A DNA stretch of 64,000 nt from Gemmatimonadales bacterium (GCA_041390145.1 JAWKQM010000006.1:189078-253077); one strand, 5' to 3'. Shown: positions 35,149-44,128, numbered from the stretch's first letter. The notes: generated by a model not told the origin, from the letters alone. A program made the numbers and translations.

Positions 35149-35993
35149 CCGGGGCGCTCCTGATCGACAAGCCGGCGGGCCCCACGTCGCACGACGTTGT
35201 GGCTCAGGCCCGCCGGGTCTTCAAGGAGCGGTCGATCGGGCACACCGGGACGCTGGATCCCTTCGCCAGCGGCCTGCTGGTGCTGCTGCTCGGGAAGGGA
35301 ACACGGGTTGCCCGGTTCCTCGACGGGCTCGCCAAGACCTACCTGGCGACGGCGCGCCTCGGACAGCGCACCACGACCGACGACCTGACAGGAGAGCCGG
35401 TCGGCGAGGGCTTCGAGGGCGAAGGGCCGGGTCGCGCCCGGATCGCGGAGGCGCTGGCCGGGTTCGTGGGCGCGCAGGAGCAGATGCCGCCGGCCTACTC
35501 GGCCAAAAAGCAGGGCGGCGAGCGGGCCTACGCACGGGCCCGGCGCGGCGAGGTGGTGGAACTCGCGCCGGCGGCGGTGACCGTGTACGCGGCGGAGTTG
35601 CTGGCGGTCGAGGGCAGGGATGTGACCTTTCGTGTCACGGTGAGCACCGGCACGTACATCCGTGCGCTCGCGCGCGACCTCGGCGAGGCGCTCGGCACCG
35701 GCGCCCACCTGACCGCGTTGCGCCGGGAGTCGATCGGCAGCCTCGAGGTCGAAAATGCGGTCCCGCTCGGCGCCCTGGAGCCCGGCACACCGCTCTGGCC
35801 GCTCGGGGCGGTCCTGGGGCATCTGCCGCGGGTTGTGGTGGATGAGGCGGGGCGGAAGGATCTCTCGCACGGACGCCCAGTGCGTGGCGTGACGGTCGGC
35901 ACCGTGGTGCTGGCCTCCGACGCAGAGGTCATCGCGGTGGGTGAAGGGGACGGGGAGTGGCTCAAGCCCACGGTCGTGCTGGTGGCGCCATGA
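35145..35993 (+). CDS. truB: tRNA pseudouridine-55 synthase TruB, apparent CTG start
   Basis: Modifies U55 in the T-loop of tRNAs. The conserved N-terminal block LLIDKPAGPTSHDVVAQARR is in frame from 35157, so the gene must start before it. Between the upstream in-frame stop (35109-35111) and this block there is no ATG, GTG or TTG; only CTG at 35145 fits. It overlaps the rbfA stop as CTGA and has AGGAGG seven bases upstream. That gives 282 residues. The catalytic Asp is in GHTGTLDPFASG; KTYLATARLG and GTYIRALARDLG follow. A GTG at 35199 would remove the conserved motif. Confidence 0.9.
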   Translation: MTGALLIDKPAGPTSHDVVAQARRVFKERSIGHTGTLDPFASGLLVLLLGKGTRVARFLDGLAKTYLATARLGQRTTTDDLTGEPVGEGFEGEGPGRARIAEALAGFVGAQEQMPPAYSAKKQGGERAYARARRGEVVELAPAAVTVYAAELLAVEGRDVTFRVTVSTGTYIRALARDLGEALGTGAHLTALRRESIGSLEVENAVPLGALEPGTPLWPLGAVLGHLPRVVVDEAGRKDLSHGRPVRGVTVGTVVLASDAEVIAVGEGDGEWLKPTVVLVAP

Positions 35994-36024
35994 CCACCTC
36001 CTCCCGCAGCACCCGGAAGGCACG

Positions 36025-36927
36025 GTGGTAACGGTCGGCTCCTTTGACGGTGTTCACCGGGGCCACGAGGCGGTGCTGACGGAGATCGCGGCGCGGGCCA
36101 GGGCGGCAGGGCGCCGTTCCGTGCTCGTCACCTTCGACCCGCACCCGATGGCGGTCGTGAATCCGGCGGCGGCGCCGCAGGTGCTGACCACCGGCCCGGA
36201 ACGACGCGAAATCCTGGCGCAGACCGGGCTCGACTACGCGGTCCTGCTGCACTTCGACCGGGCGCTCGCGGCGATGCCGCCCGAGCGGTTTGTCCGGGAG
36301 ATCCTCGTCGCCGGCTGCGGCATGCGGGAGTTGGTGATCGGCCACGACCATGGATTCGGCCAGGGCCGGCAGGGGGACGTGGAACTGCTCGGCCGGCTCG
36401 GCGCGGAACTCGGGTTTGCGGTCGACGTGGTGCCGGCGCTGGAAGTGGATGGTCACGCCGTCTCGAGCACGCTGGTCCGGCGCGCGGTGGCGGGCGGAGA
36501 CCTCGCCACGGCGGCGCGCCTCCTCGGGCGGCGCTACTTCGCGACCGGTGAGGTGGTGTCCGGAGACGGCCGCGGGAAGACCCTCGGGTTTCCCACCGCC
36601 AATCTCAGCGGGATACCCGACCGGAAGCTGCTGCCGCCGGACGGCGTCTACGCGGTCCGGGTCGAGTGGCGCGGCGGACGCGCCGACGGGATGATGAATC
36701 AAGGAGGGAAGCCGACGTTCCAGCACGCGGAACGGTCCCTCGAGGTGCACCTGTTCGAGCACACCGGGTCCCTCTACGGCGAATGGTTGAAGGTGGAGTG
36801 GGTGACGCGACTGCGGGATGTGCAGCGCTTTGCCTCGCTCGATGCACTGCGGACGCAGCTGGATCGCGACCGCTCCTCGGCGCGCGCGGCGTTGGCCGCG
36901 GCCGCGACCGGCACTCTGTCTACCTGA
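36025..36927 (+). CDS. ribF: Bifunctional riboflavin kinase/FAD synthetase
   Basis: Converts riboflavin to FMN and FAD. The N-terminal FAD synthetase domain has TVGSFDGVHRGHEAVL (nucleotidyl-transfer HxGH), TFDPHPMAVV and GHDHGFGQGR; the C-terminal flavokinase domain has GKTLGFPTANL and GGKPTFQ. The start is uncertain. A GTG at 36025 gives 300 residues. Upstream, the same frame encodes plausible residues (DHLLPQHPEGT) but has no near start; the ATG at 35990 that overlaps the truB stop is in another frame and ends after 13 codons. One missing base near 35992 would explain this. Confidence 0.92.
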   Translation: MVTVGSFDGVHRGHEAVLTEIAARARAAGRRSVLVTFDPHPMAVVNPAAAPQVLTTGPERREILAQTGLDYAVLLHFDRALAAMPPERFVREILVAGCGMRELVIGHDHGFGQGRQGDVELLGRLGAELGFAVDVVPALEVDGHAVSSTLVRRAVAGGDLATAARLLGRRYFATGEVVSGDGRGKTLGFPTANLSGIPDRKLLPPDGVYAVRVEWRGGRADGMMNQGGKPTFQHAERSLEVHLFEHTGSLYGEWLKVEWVTRLRDVQRFASLDALRTQLDRDRSSARAALAAAATGTLST

Positions 36928-36949
36928 ATCAACGGCTGGCCCAGCGACG

Positions 36950-38587
36950 ATGAATGCCTCAATCCGAAACCGCCTCCTGATCATCGGCGCCCTCGTGGCG
37001 CTCTCCGTCTACAGTCTCTTCCCGCGGGACGTGACGATTCGCACCCGCGCGCCGGACGGCGCCATGCGCGACACGACGGAGAAGAAGATCCCGCTGAAGC
37101 TCGGGCTCGACCTCCAGGGCGGCATGCACCTGGGCCTCGAACTCGACCAGACGAACCGGGTCTCCAGCGACGTCTCGCGCGACATCGACCTGGCCCTGAC
37201 CGTGCTGCGCAAGCGCGTCGACGAGTTCGGCGTGCAGGAACCGGTGGTGCAGAAGGTCGGCGACGAGCGCATCGTGGTCGAGCTGGCCGGCGTCCGGGAC
37301 CCGCAGCGCGCCATGGACATCGTCCAGAAGGCGGCGTTCCTGGAATTCCGGATCACCGACCGGACTGGCGCCCTCGACAAGGCGTTGCCGGCCATGGACC
37401 GCGCCCTCCGCGGGCTCGGCATCACGGCCACGGCCGGCAAGACCTCGCCCAGCGCGGTGCAGTCGCTCCTCGGCGGCGACTCGGCGGCCGCGGGGGCAGA
37501 TTCGACCCCGGTGGAAGGCGGCGCCCTGAGCAGCCTGATCCAGCCCGGCACGGCGGCGGGGAGCGGCGTGCCCGGCGAGTACTTCGTGCCTGAGGCCGCC
37601 TACCCCCGGGTGGACAGCCTCCTCCGGATCCCTGCAGTCAAGCGGGCGCTTCCGCGCGGCGTTGAAATCCTCTGGACCGCCGCCCCCGTCAGCGTTGGGG
37701 TGCAGCCCTATCGCTTCTTCTACGTGGTCGATGACAAGCCCATCGTGACCGGCCGGAACCTGGTGGATGCGTCCGCCCAGTTCGACCAGCTGACCAACGG
37801 CCCGGTGGTGACGTTCGAGCTGGATCGTGCCGGCGGCCGTCAGTTCGGCGCGGCCACCCAGGCCCACATCGGCGACTACATGGCCATCGTGCTCGACGGG
37901 CGCGTGCAGGGCCCGCCGCCGGTCATCCAGGGGCGGATCGACCGGAACGGCCAGATCACCATGGGCGGCGGCAAGTCGATCGTGGAGGCGCAGGACCTGG
38001 CCCTCACGCTGAAGGCCGGCGCGCTGCCGGTGCCGCTGAAGATCGTCGACCGCTTCCAGGTCGGCGCGAGCCTCGGCGCGGACAGCATCCGCGGCGGCAT
38101 CACCGCCGGCATCATCGGGACCCTGGTGGTCATCCTGATCATGATCGGGTACTACCGGATGAGCGGCGTGCTCGCGGTCGGCGCGCTGACCCTCTACCTC
38201 CTCTTCACGCTGGGCGGCCTGGCCATGATCGATGCCACGCTCACCCTGCCAGGACTGGCCGGCATCGTGCTGTCCATCGGCATTGCCGTGGACGCCAACG
38301 TGCTGATCTTCGAGCGCATCCGCGAGGAGCTGATTCACGGCCGGACCGTTCGCCTCGCCGTGGACGAGGGCTTCCAGCATGCCATGAGCGCCATCATCGA
38401 CTCGAACGTCAGCACGGTGATCACGGCGCTGTTCCTCTTCCAGTTCGGCACCGGGCCGGTCAAGGGGTTCGCCGTGACCCTGACCATGGGCATCTTCGCC
38501 TCGATGATCACCGCGGTGTTCGTCTCCAAGACCTTCTTCATGATCTGGCTGCAGCGGCGGCCTGACCTCACTACGCTGAGCATCTGA
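36950..38587 (+). CDS. secD: Protein translocase subunit SecD
   Basis: 545-residue inner-membrane protein that uses proton motive force to help Sec-exported proteins leave the translocon. The first helix (LLIIGALVALSVYSLFPRD) is followed by the periplasmic P1 domain with LKLGLDLQGGMHLGLEL, and a six-helix bundle at the C-terminus with GGITAGIIGTLVVILIMIGY and LSIGIAVDANVLIFERIREE. A Ser/Gly/Ala-rich stretch near residues 160-210 is an insertion between P1 segments. secF starts three bases after the stop. Confidence 0.96.
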   Translation: MNASIRNRLLIIGALVALSVYSLFPRDVTIRTRAPDGAMRDTTEKKIPLKLGLDLQGGMHLGLELDQTNRVSSDVSRDIDLALTVLRKRVDEFGVQEPVVQKVGDERIVVELAGVRDPQRAMDIVQKAAFLEFRITDRTGALDKALPAMDRALRGLGITATAGKTSPSAVQSLLGGDSAAAGADSTPVEGGALSSLIQPGTAAGSGVPGEYFVPEAAYPRVDSLLRIPAVKRALPRGVEILWTAAPVSVGVQPYRFFYVVDDKPIVTGRNLVDASAQFDQLTNGPVVTFELDRAGGRQFGAATQAHIGDYMAIVLDGRVQGPPPVIQGRIDRNGQITMGGGKSIVEAQDLALTLKAGALPVPLKIVDRFQVGASLGADSIRGGITAGIIGTLVVILIMIGYYRMSGVLAVGALTLYLLFTLGGLAMIDATLTLPGLAGIVLSIGIAVDANVLIFERIREELIHGRTVRLAVDEGFQHAMSAIIDSNVSTVITALFLFQFGTGPVKGFAVTLTMGIFASMITAVFVSKTFFMIWLQRRPDLTTLSI

Positions 38588-38589
38588 CG

Positions 38590-39564
38590 ATGACCCGATT
38601 CTTCGCGAACGCGAACTACGACTTCATTGGCTTCCGGAAGTACGCCTACGGGCTGACGGCCGCGATCCTGGTGCCCGGCGTGCTCTTCCTGCTGTTCGTC
38701 GGCCTGAGCTACAGCATCGAGTTCACCGGCGGCACCCTGATCCAGATCAAGACCGAGCAGCCGGTCGACGCCTCGCAGCTCCGCTCGGCCCTCGACGCCC
38801 GGGGCATTCCCGGGGCCGAGATCCAGTCGATGGGCAACGCGCAGGAGTATTCGATTCGCGCCCGCGTGGCCAAGGAAGGCACCGACGCGAACAACACCGA
38901 GGAAACGGCCTCCGCGGTCGGCGCCGCGCTTGACGCCTCCCTCGGCGCCGGCACCTACACGATGCTGAATTCCGCCGCCGTGGGCCCGAAGGTGGGCGGC
39001 GAGCTCCGCACCCAGGCGTTCCTGGCCATCTTCCTCTCGTTCTTTGCGGTGCTGGCCTACCTGGCCTGGCGCTTCGAATGGCGCTTCGGACTGGCGGCGG
39101 TCGGCGCCACGGCCCACGACATCCTGGCGACGATCATCTTCATCGCCGTCATGCGCATCGAGGTCAGCCTCGTGGTGGTCGCCGCGGTGCTGTCGATGGT
39201 CGGCTATTCGCTCAACGACACGATCATCATCTTTGACCGCGTGCGCGAAGACCTGCACAAGTACCGGCGCGATGACTTCATCTCGGTGCTGAACCGGTCG
39301 ATCAACGAGACGCTGCCGCGCAGCGTGCTGACCCACGGGACAACCCTCGCCACCCTGCTGGCGCTGGCCCTCTTCGGCGGGCAGGTGATCCGTCCCTTCG
39401 CCCTCGTGATGTCGTTCGGCGTGTTCACCGGCACCTTCTCCTCGATCTTCATTGCCGCGCCGTTGCTGTTGGGCATCGAGCGACGCTGGCCGGGCGCCGA
39501 CGCCCGGGGCGTCAAGTCGAGCGCGCCGCGCGCCGGAGTCACGAAGGTCCAGCCCACCGTCTGA
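38590..39564 (+). CDS. secF: Protein translocase subunit SecF
   Basis: 324-residue partner of SecD. Starts with RFFANANYDFIGFRKYAYGL, then YSIEFTGGTLIQIKTEQPVD, a short periplasmic domain, and the membrane core with AVGATAHDILATIIFIAVMR, SLNDTIIIFDRVREDLHKY and NETLPRSVLTHGTTLATLLA. The six-helix topology and motifs are standard. secD-secF are translationally close (three-base gap). Confidence 0.96.
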   Translation: MTRFFANANYDFIGFRKYAYGLTAAILVPGVLFLLFVGLSYSIEFTGGTLIQIKTEQPVDASQLRSALDARGIPGAEIQSMGNAQEYSIRARVAKEGTDANNTEETASAVGAALDASLGAGTYTMLNSAAVGPKVGGELRTQAFLAIFLSFFAVLAYLAWRFEWRFGLAAVGATAHDILATIIFIAVMRIEVSLVVVAAVLSMVGYSLNDTIIIFDRVREDLHKYRRDDFISVLNRSINETLPRSVLTHGTTLATLLALALFGGQVIRPFALVMSFGVFTGTFSSIFIAAPLLLGIERRWPGADARGVKSSAPRAGVTKVQPTV

Positions 39565-39568
39565 TCCC

Positions 39569-40336
39569 GTGCTGGTCGACACCCACTGCCACCTCGGCGA
39601 CGCCGCGTTTGCGGAGGATCGCGCCGAGGCGGTGGGGCGGGCGTTCGCCGCGGGTGTCAGTCACCTCGTCGTCGTGGGCGAGTCCCGCGCCGCCACGGCG
39701 CTGGGCCTCGCCCTGGCCGCCGACGCGCGGATCTCCACCACCGCAGGTCTCCATCCCCATGACGCCCGCACCTGGACCGACGAGACCGCCGGCTGGCTGG
39801 CGGAGACCCTGCGGGATCCACGGGTGGTCGCCTGTGGCGAGATCGGCCTCGACTATCACTACGACCACTCCCCGCGCGACATCCAGCGGCTCGTGTTCGA
39901 GCGCCAGATGGCCCTGGCGCAGGAAGCGGGAAAGCCGGTCGTGATTCACGCGCGCGACGCCGACGCCGACGTCGCCGCCGTGCTGCGGACGTTTCCCGCC
40001 GTTGTCGCCATCCTGCACTCGTTCAGCAGCGGCCCGGACCTGTTCGAAGCGGGCGGGGCGCTGGGGCACTACATCTCCTTCAGCGGCATGGTCACCTTTC
40101 GCTCGTGGCGGCTGGACGACCTGGTCCGCGCCACGCCCCCCGAACGGCTCCTGGTCGAGACCGATGCGCCCTACCTTGCGCCGGTCCCACACCGTGGGCA
40201 CCGGAACGAGCCGGCCTACGTGCGGCTGGTCGCCGAACGGGTGGCGACGGTCCGGGGCGAAGAAGCCGCGTCGCTGATCGAGCGGACCGGCCAGAACGCA
40301 CACCGGGTCTTTGGGGGACGATTGGGGCCCGCCTGA
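39569..40336 (+). CDS. tatD: TatD-family metal-dependent deoxyribonuclease
   Basis: 255 residues in the amidohydrolase fold. The GTG start at 39569 lies four bases after secF. Motifs: VDTHCHLGDAAF (first metal His pair), TTAGLHPHDARTW, VVACGEIGLDYHYDHSPRDIQ, KPVVIHARDADAD, AILHSFSSGPD and LVETDAPYLAPVPHRGHRNEP. Family members (TatD/YcfH/YabD) cleave DNA 3' to 5' and act in repair and DNA quality control. Confidence 0.93.
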   Translation: MLVDTHCHLGDAAFAEDRAEAVGRAFAAGVSHLVVVGESRAATALGLALAADARISTTAGLHPHDARTWTDETAGWLAETLRDPRVVACGEIGLDYHYDHSPRDIQRLVFERQMALAQEAGKPVVIHARDADADVAAVLRTFPAVVAILHSFSSGPDLFEAGGALGHYISFSGMVTFRSWRLDDLVRATPPERLLVETDAPYLAPVPHRGHRNEPAYVRLVAERVATVRGEEAASLIERTGQNAHRVFGGRLGPA

Positions 40337-40417
40337 TTCGAGGAGCCATTCCCGTGCGCCCCGGCGCCGGTTACCGTTACAGCACCTGACTTTGCCGCCT
40401 TTATCCGGAGAGTTCGC

Positions 40418-42094
40418 GTGACGCCCAAGTTTCCCACCGACATTGAAATCGCCCAGGCCGCCAAGCCGCGTCCGATCGCCGAGATCGCCAAGGAAGCGGG
40501 ACTCGGCCCGGAGGAGTTCCTTCCCTACGGCCGCTTCAAGGCCAAGATCACGCACGAGGCCGCCGCCGCGCGCCCGCCGAAGGGGCGGCTGGTGCTGGTC
40601 ACGGGCATCAACCCGACACCGGCCGGGGAGGGGAAGTCCACCGTGACGGTCGGCCTCGCCCAGGCGTTCCGGCGGATGGGGAAGGATGTGATGGTCTGCA
40701 TCCGCGAGCCCTCCCTCGGCCCGGTCTTCGGCATCAAGGGCGGTGCAGCCGGCGGCGGCTACGCGCAGGTCATCCCGATGGACGAGATCAACCTGCACTT
40801 CACCGGCGACTTTCACGCGATCACGTCGGCGCACAACCTCCTGTCGGCGCTGCTCGACAACCATCTCCACCAGGGCAACGCCCTCGGCATCGACGTGCGC
40901 CGGATCCTGTGGCCGCGCACCATCGACATGAACGACCGGGCCCTCCGGCACATCGTCGTCGGGCTCGGCAACCTCAACGGGGGCCCGACACGCGAGGACC
41001 GCTTCGTCATCGTGCCGGGCAGCGAGATCATGGCAATCCTGGCGCTGGCCACGTCGGTCGCCGACCTGGAACAGCGGCTCTCGCGGATCATCGTCGGCCT
41101 GACCCGGGACAAGAAGCCGATCACCGCCGGCGACCTGAAGGCGGCGGGTGCGATGACGCTCCTCCTGCGCGATGCCCTGATGCCGAACCTGGTGCAGACG
41201 CTGGAGGGAGGCCCGGCCATCGTGCATTGCGGCCCCTTCGGCAACATCGCCCACGGCTGCAATTCCGTGATGGCCACCCGGCTCGGCCTCGGCATGTCCG
41301 ACCTGGTGCTGACCGAGGCGGGCTTCGGCGCCGACCTCGGTGCCGAGAAGTTCTTCGACATCAAGTGCCGGATGGGCGGCCTCAATCCCGAGGTGGCCGT
41401 GGTCGTGGCGACCATTCGCGCCCTCAAGATGCACGGCGGCGTCAAGAAAGACGCCCTCAACACGCCGAATGTCGCGGCCCTCAAGGCCGGCATGGCCAAC
41501 CTGCAGGGGCATGTGGAGAACGTGAAGAAGTTCGGCGTGCCGGTGGTCGTGGCCGTGAACCGTTTCCTGTCGGATTCTGCGGAGGAGATCGAGACGGTCA
41601 TCGCCGCGGCCAAGTCGTGGGGCGCGCGTGTCGCCATGAGCGACGTCTGGGCCAAGGGCGGGGAAGGGGGCGAGGAGGTCGCGAAGGAGGTGCTCGCGGT
41701 CCTCGCCGAGAAGAAGTCGCACTTCAAGCCGATCTACGACGCCGCCAAGCCGATCAAGGAGAAGATCGAGACGATTGCCCGGGAGATCTACGGCGCCGAC
41801 GGAGTGGACTACACCGTGGTGGCCGAACGCTCCATCAAGCAGCTCGACGCGATGGGACTCAGCGACACGCCGGTCTGCATCGCCAAGACCCAGTACTCCT
41901 TCAGCGACGACCCGACGCTGTTGGGGCGCCCCTCCGGCTTCCGCATCACCATTCGCGACGTCTACGCGTCGGCCGGCGCCGGATTCGTGGTCGCCCTGGC
42001 GGGCGACATCATGACGATGCCCGGACTGGGCAAGACTCCTGCTGCCGAAGGGATGCGGGTGTTTCCCGACGGCCGGATCGAAGGACTTTCCTGA
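40418..42094 (+). CDS. fhs: Formate--tetrahydrofolate ligase
   Basis: Makes 10-formyl-THF from formate, ATP and THF. 558 residues from a GTG with GGAGAG upstream. P-loop TPAGEGKSTVTVGLAQA (about 67-83), then REPSLGPVFGIKGGAAGGGY, DFHAITSAHNLLSALLDNH and LTEAGFGADLGAEKFFDIKC; the C-terminal part ends with GDIMTMPGLGKTPAAEGM. All are FTHFS signatures. Length and motifs fit the tetrameric bacterial enzyme. Its stop overlaps ridA (TGATG). tRNA-Sec follows 460 bases later, and formate metabolism often uses a selenoprotein formate dehydrogenase, though none is in the window. Confidence 0.97.
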   Translation: MTPKFPTDIEIAQAAKPRPIAEIAKEAGLGPEEFLPYGRFKAKITHEAAAARPPKGRLVLVTGINPTPAGEGKSTVTVGLAQAFRRMGKDVMVCIREPSLGPVFGIKGGAAGGGYAQVIPMDEINLHFTGDFHAITSAHNLLSALLDNHLHQGNALGIDVRRILWPRTIDMNDRALRHIVVGLGNLNGGPTREDRFVIVPGSEIMAILALATSVADLEQRLSRIIVGLTRDKKPITAGDLKAAGAMTLLLRDALMPNLVQTLEGGPAIVHCGPFGNIAHGCNSVMATRLGLGMSDLVLTEAGFGADLGAEKFFDIKCRMGGLNPEVAVVVATIRALKMHGGVKKDALNTPNVAALKAGMANLQGHVENVKKFGVPVVVAVNRFLSDSAEEIETVIAAAKSWGARVAMSDVWAKGGEGGEEVAKEVLAVLAEKKSHFKPIYDAAKPIKEKIETIAREIYGADGVDYTVVAERSIKQLDAMGLSDTPVCIAKTQYSFSDDPTLLGRPSGFRITIRDVYASAGAGFVVALAGDIMTMPGLGKTPAAEGMRVFPDGRIEGLS

Positions 42095-42480
42095 TGACCA
42101 AGCTCACCGTCGTCTCGACCCCCGACGCCCCCAAGGCCATCGGACCGTACAGCCAGGCCATCGACGATGGCACCATGATCTACACCGCCGGGCAGGTGGC
42201 GCTCGATCCGGCCACCATGGAACTGGTGGCTGGCGGCGTCGCCGAACAGTCCGAGCGTGTCTTCACCAATCTCCGCGCGGTGCTGGCCGCCGCCGGGAGC
42301 GGGCTCGACAAGGTGGTCAAGACCACCGTCTACCTCGTGGACATGGCCGACTTCGGCGCGATGAACGAGGTGTACGCGAAGCACTTCGGCGACCACCGCC
42401 CCGCGCGATCGACGGTCGCGGTGGCCGGGCTCCCGAAGGGCGCGCGAGTTGAAATAGACGTCGTGGCACGCAAGGGCTGA
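42094..42480 (+). CDS. ridA: RidA-family enamine/imine deaminase
   Basis: 128 residues. RidA hydrolyses reactive 2-aminoacrylate made by PLP enzymes and protects serine hydroxymethyltransferase and others. Signatures: PKAIGPYSQAIDDGTMIYTAG, a central VKTTVYLVDMADFGAMNEVY, and PARSTVAVAGLPKGARVEIDVV with the carboxylate-binding Arg. The ATG overlaps the fhs stop (TGATG), so the two are coupled in translation; both connect to one-carbon and amino-acid metabolism. Confidence 0.94.
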   Translation: MTKLTVVSTPDAPKAIGPYSQAIDDGTMIYTAGQVALDPATMELVAGGVAEQSERVFTNLRAVLAAAGSGLDKVVKTTVYLVDMADFGAMNEVYAKHFGDHRPARSTVAVAGLPKGARVEIDVVARKG

Positions 42481-42551
42481 TGCGCCGGGACTGACGTGGC
42501 GTTGGAATCCACGCGGTCCGCACGCTGCAGTCCGCAGTCCCGTGGAATCCC

Positions 42552-42649
42552 GGGGGCGGATCGGGCCTGGTGGTTCGGCCGGTCTTCAAAACCGCGATGG
42601 AGGCGCCTCAGGCGGCTCCGGTGGGTTCGATTCCCACACGCTCCCGCCA
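42552..42649 (+). tRNA. selC: tRNA-Sec (anticodon TCA), CCA encoded
   Basis: 98 bases. Acceptor arm GGGGGCGG (42552-42559) with ACGCTCCC (42638-42645): seven pairs including one G-U, with a G/A mismatch at the eighth position; discriminator G and CCA at 42646-42649. D-stem CGGGCC/GGTTCG of six pairs with a four-base loop TGGT, the diagnostic Sec form. Anticodon loop CTTCAAA (42584-42590). Long variable arm GGAGGCGCC-TCA-GGCGGCTCC. T-arm GTGGG-TTCGATT-CCCAC. The anticodon stem closes with four pairs plus a C/C mismatch. It reads UGA as selenocysteine. No selenoprotein, SelA, SelB or SelD is in the window. Confidence 0.9.
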
Positions 42650-42674
42650 CCTCCCCTTTGCGCCGAGGCCAGCG

Positions 42675-43586
42675 CTGTCCACTCTCGTGATCCTGAACCC
42701 TGCCGCCGGCCATGGGCGCAGCGCGCGGTTCCGCGACGAGGTGCTGCGCGAGGCGCGTGCGCACTGGGGGGAGGTGGAGATGGCGCTGACCACGGGTCCG
42801 GGCCACGCCACGCAATTGGCCAGCGCGACGCCGGCCGGGGTGGCGCGCGTCATTGCCGTCGGTGGCGACGGCACGGTCCACGAAGTGGCCAACGGACTGA
42901 TGGCGCGCGATGCCGAGGCGCGCCCCCCGCTCGGTGTCGTGCCGGCCGGCACCGGCAACGACTTTGCCAAGATGACGGGGACGGCACGGCTCGCTCCCGG
43001 TGTGGCGGTCGCCGCGCTCGCCGGGGGGACCACGCGCCGGTTCGATGTCGGGGAGGCCTGGGGAGAGTATTTCGTGAACTCCCTCGGTGTCGGCCTCGAC
43101 GCCGACGTCGCCCGGCGCGTCAACGAGTACAAGCACTGGCCCGGTGCGCTCGGCTACGTCGTTGCCGCGCTGCAGGCGATCATCCATCGCCGCACCCTCC
43201 GTCTGCGTCTCGATGTCGACGGGGAACGGTGGGCCCAACCGACCACGGTGCTCGAAATCGGGGTCGGCCCCTGCGCCGGCGGGGTCTTTTATCTTGTGCC
43301 GGATGCCCGCCCGGACGACGGCCTGCTGGATGTGTGCGCCGTCGGCCCCTTCGGGTGGCGGTTCCTGCTGACCCGGGCCCCGCTGGTGCTCAGCGGAAGG
43401 CATACCCAACTCAAGGAAGTGCGCATGGCGCGTGGCCGGCGGGTGCGGGTGACTTCGGACGACGGCCCCCTGACCGCGCACCTCGACGGCGAACTCCGCG
43501 CGCCGGGTCACGTCGTCATCGAGGCCGTGCTGCATCCGGGGGCCCTGCCGGTCCTCGTGGCGGCCACGCAGGAGCGCTCGACGTGA
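42675..43586 (+). CDS. Diacylglycerol/lipid kinase family protein
   Basis: 303 residues if started at CTG 42675, which lies six bases after GAGG and gives LSTLVILNPAAG, the expected family N-terminus. A GTG at 42687 starting in the middle of the first strand is the alternative. An upstream open frame to 42570 lies over the tRNA and is rejected. The DAGK catalytic domain has VIAVGGDGTVHEVANGLM and VVPAGTGNDFAKM, then NSLGVGLDADVARRVN and FYLVPDARPDDGLLDV. Substrate could be diacylglycerol, undecaprenol or another lipid. Stop overlaps the next gene (GTGA). Confidence 0.85.
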   Translation: MSTLVILNPAAGHGRSARFRDEVLREARAHWGEVEMALTTGPGHATQLASATPAGVARVIAVGGDGTVHEVANGLMARDAEARPPLGVVPAGTGNDFAKMTGTARLAPGVAVAALAGGTTRRFDVGEAWGEYFVNSLGVGLDADVARRVNEYKHWPGALGYVVAALQAIIHRRTLRLRLDVDGERWAQPTTVLEIGVGPCAGGVFYLVPDARPDDGLLDVCAVGPFGWRFLLTRAPLVLSGRHTQLKEVRMARGRRVRVTSDDGPLTAHLDGELRAPGHVVIEAVLHPGALPVLVAATQERST

Positions 43587-44128
43587 ATCGCTGGATCGCC
43601 GCGACCGCGCTGGGCTGCCTGCTGGCGACGGCCCCGCTGGCAGCACAGGACTCCACGACCGTGCGCGCGGTTCCACCCGATTCGCTGCTCGTACCGGCGC
43701 CGGACTCGGCGTCAATCGCGGCGACCGCACCGACCGCCGCCGTCGATTCTGTTCCCCTCATCCGCCCGCCCACGAGCGCCATGGGTGCATTCTGGCGATC
43801 TCTGCTCATCCCGGGGTGGGGGCAGGCGAAGCTGGGGCGGAAGACTGCCGGCGCCTTCTTCATCGCGGCAGAAGGGGTCACCCTCGGCATGGTCCTCACC
43901 ACCAGCAGCCAGTTGAGCTATCTCGAGGCCACCAACAGCGGCAGCGTGGACTCCAAGAAACAGCAGCACGAGGACTGGCTCGTCCTGCTCGGCCTGAATC
44001 ATCTGCTCGCGGCCATGGAGGCCTACGTGTCAGCGCACCTCTGGGATTTTCCGGGCGATCTCTCCATCCAGGCGGCGCCGCACGGCGGCGTGGCAGGCGC
44101 CGTCTCGATGCCGGTGCGGCTGCCATGA
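43583..44128 (+). CDS. DUF5683-like secreted/membrane protein
   Basis: 181 residues from GTG 43583 (GTGA overlap). Signal peptide WIAATALGCLLATAPLAAQ, then a Pro/Ala/Asp-rich spacer of about 45 residues and the FWRSLLIPGWGQAKLGRKTAGAFF motif typical of DUF5683 proteins, with one or two membrane helices (TAGAFFIAAEGVTLGMVLTT and LLGLNHLLAAMEAYVSAHLW). Function unknown. Its stop overlaps murI (ATGA), so it is translated with envelope-biosynthesis genes. Confidence 0.75.
   Translation: MNRWIAATALGCLLATAPLAAQDSTTVRAVPPDSLLVPAPDSASIAATAPTAAVDSVPLIRPPTSAMGAFWRSLLIPGWGQAKLGRKTAGAFFIAAEGVTLGMVLTTSSQLSYLEATNSGSVDSKKQQHEDWLVLLGLNHLLAAMEAYVSAHLWDFPGDLSIQAAPHGGVAGAVSMPVRLP

Noticed and set aside
35199..35993. 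truB starting at GTG 35199
   Set aside because: Would delete the conserved LLIDKPAGPTSHDVV block that is present in frame just upstream.
40377..40405. Promoter TTACAG-N17-TTTATC before fhs
   Set aside because: Weak match in both boxes; not listed as a feature.
39539..41722. 727-codon open frame antisense to tatD and fhs
   Set aside because: Both sense genes are unambiguous; no start signal for the antisense frame.
42570..42690. Lipid kinase starting at GTG 42570
   Set aside because: This start lies inside the tRNA-Sec gene; the real N-terminus begins with STLVILNPAAG after the tRNA.
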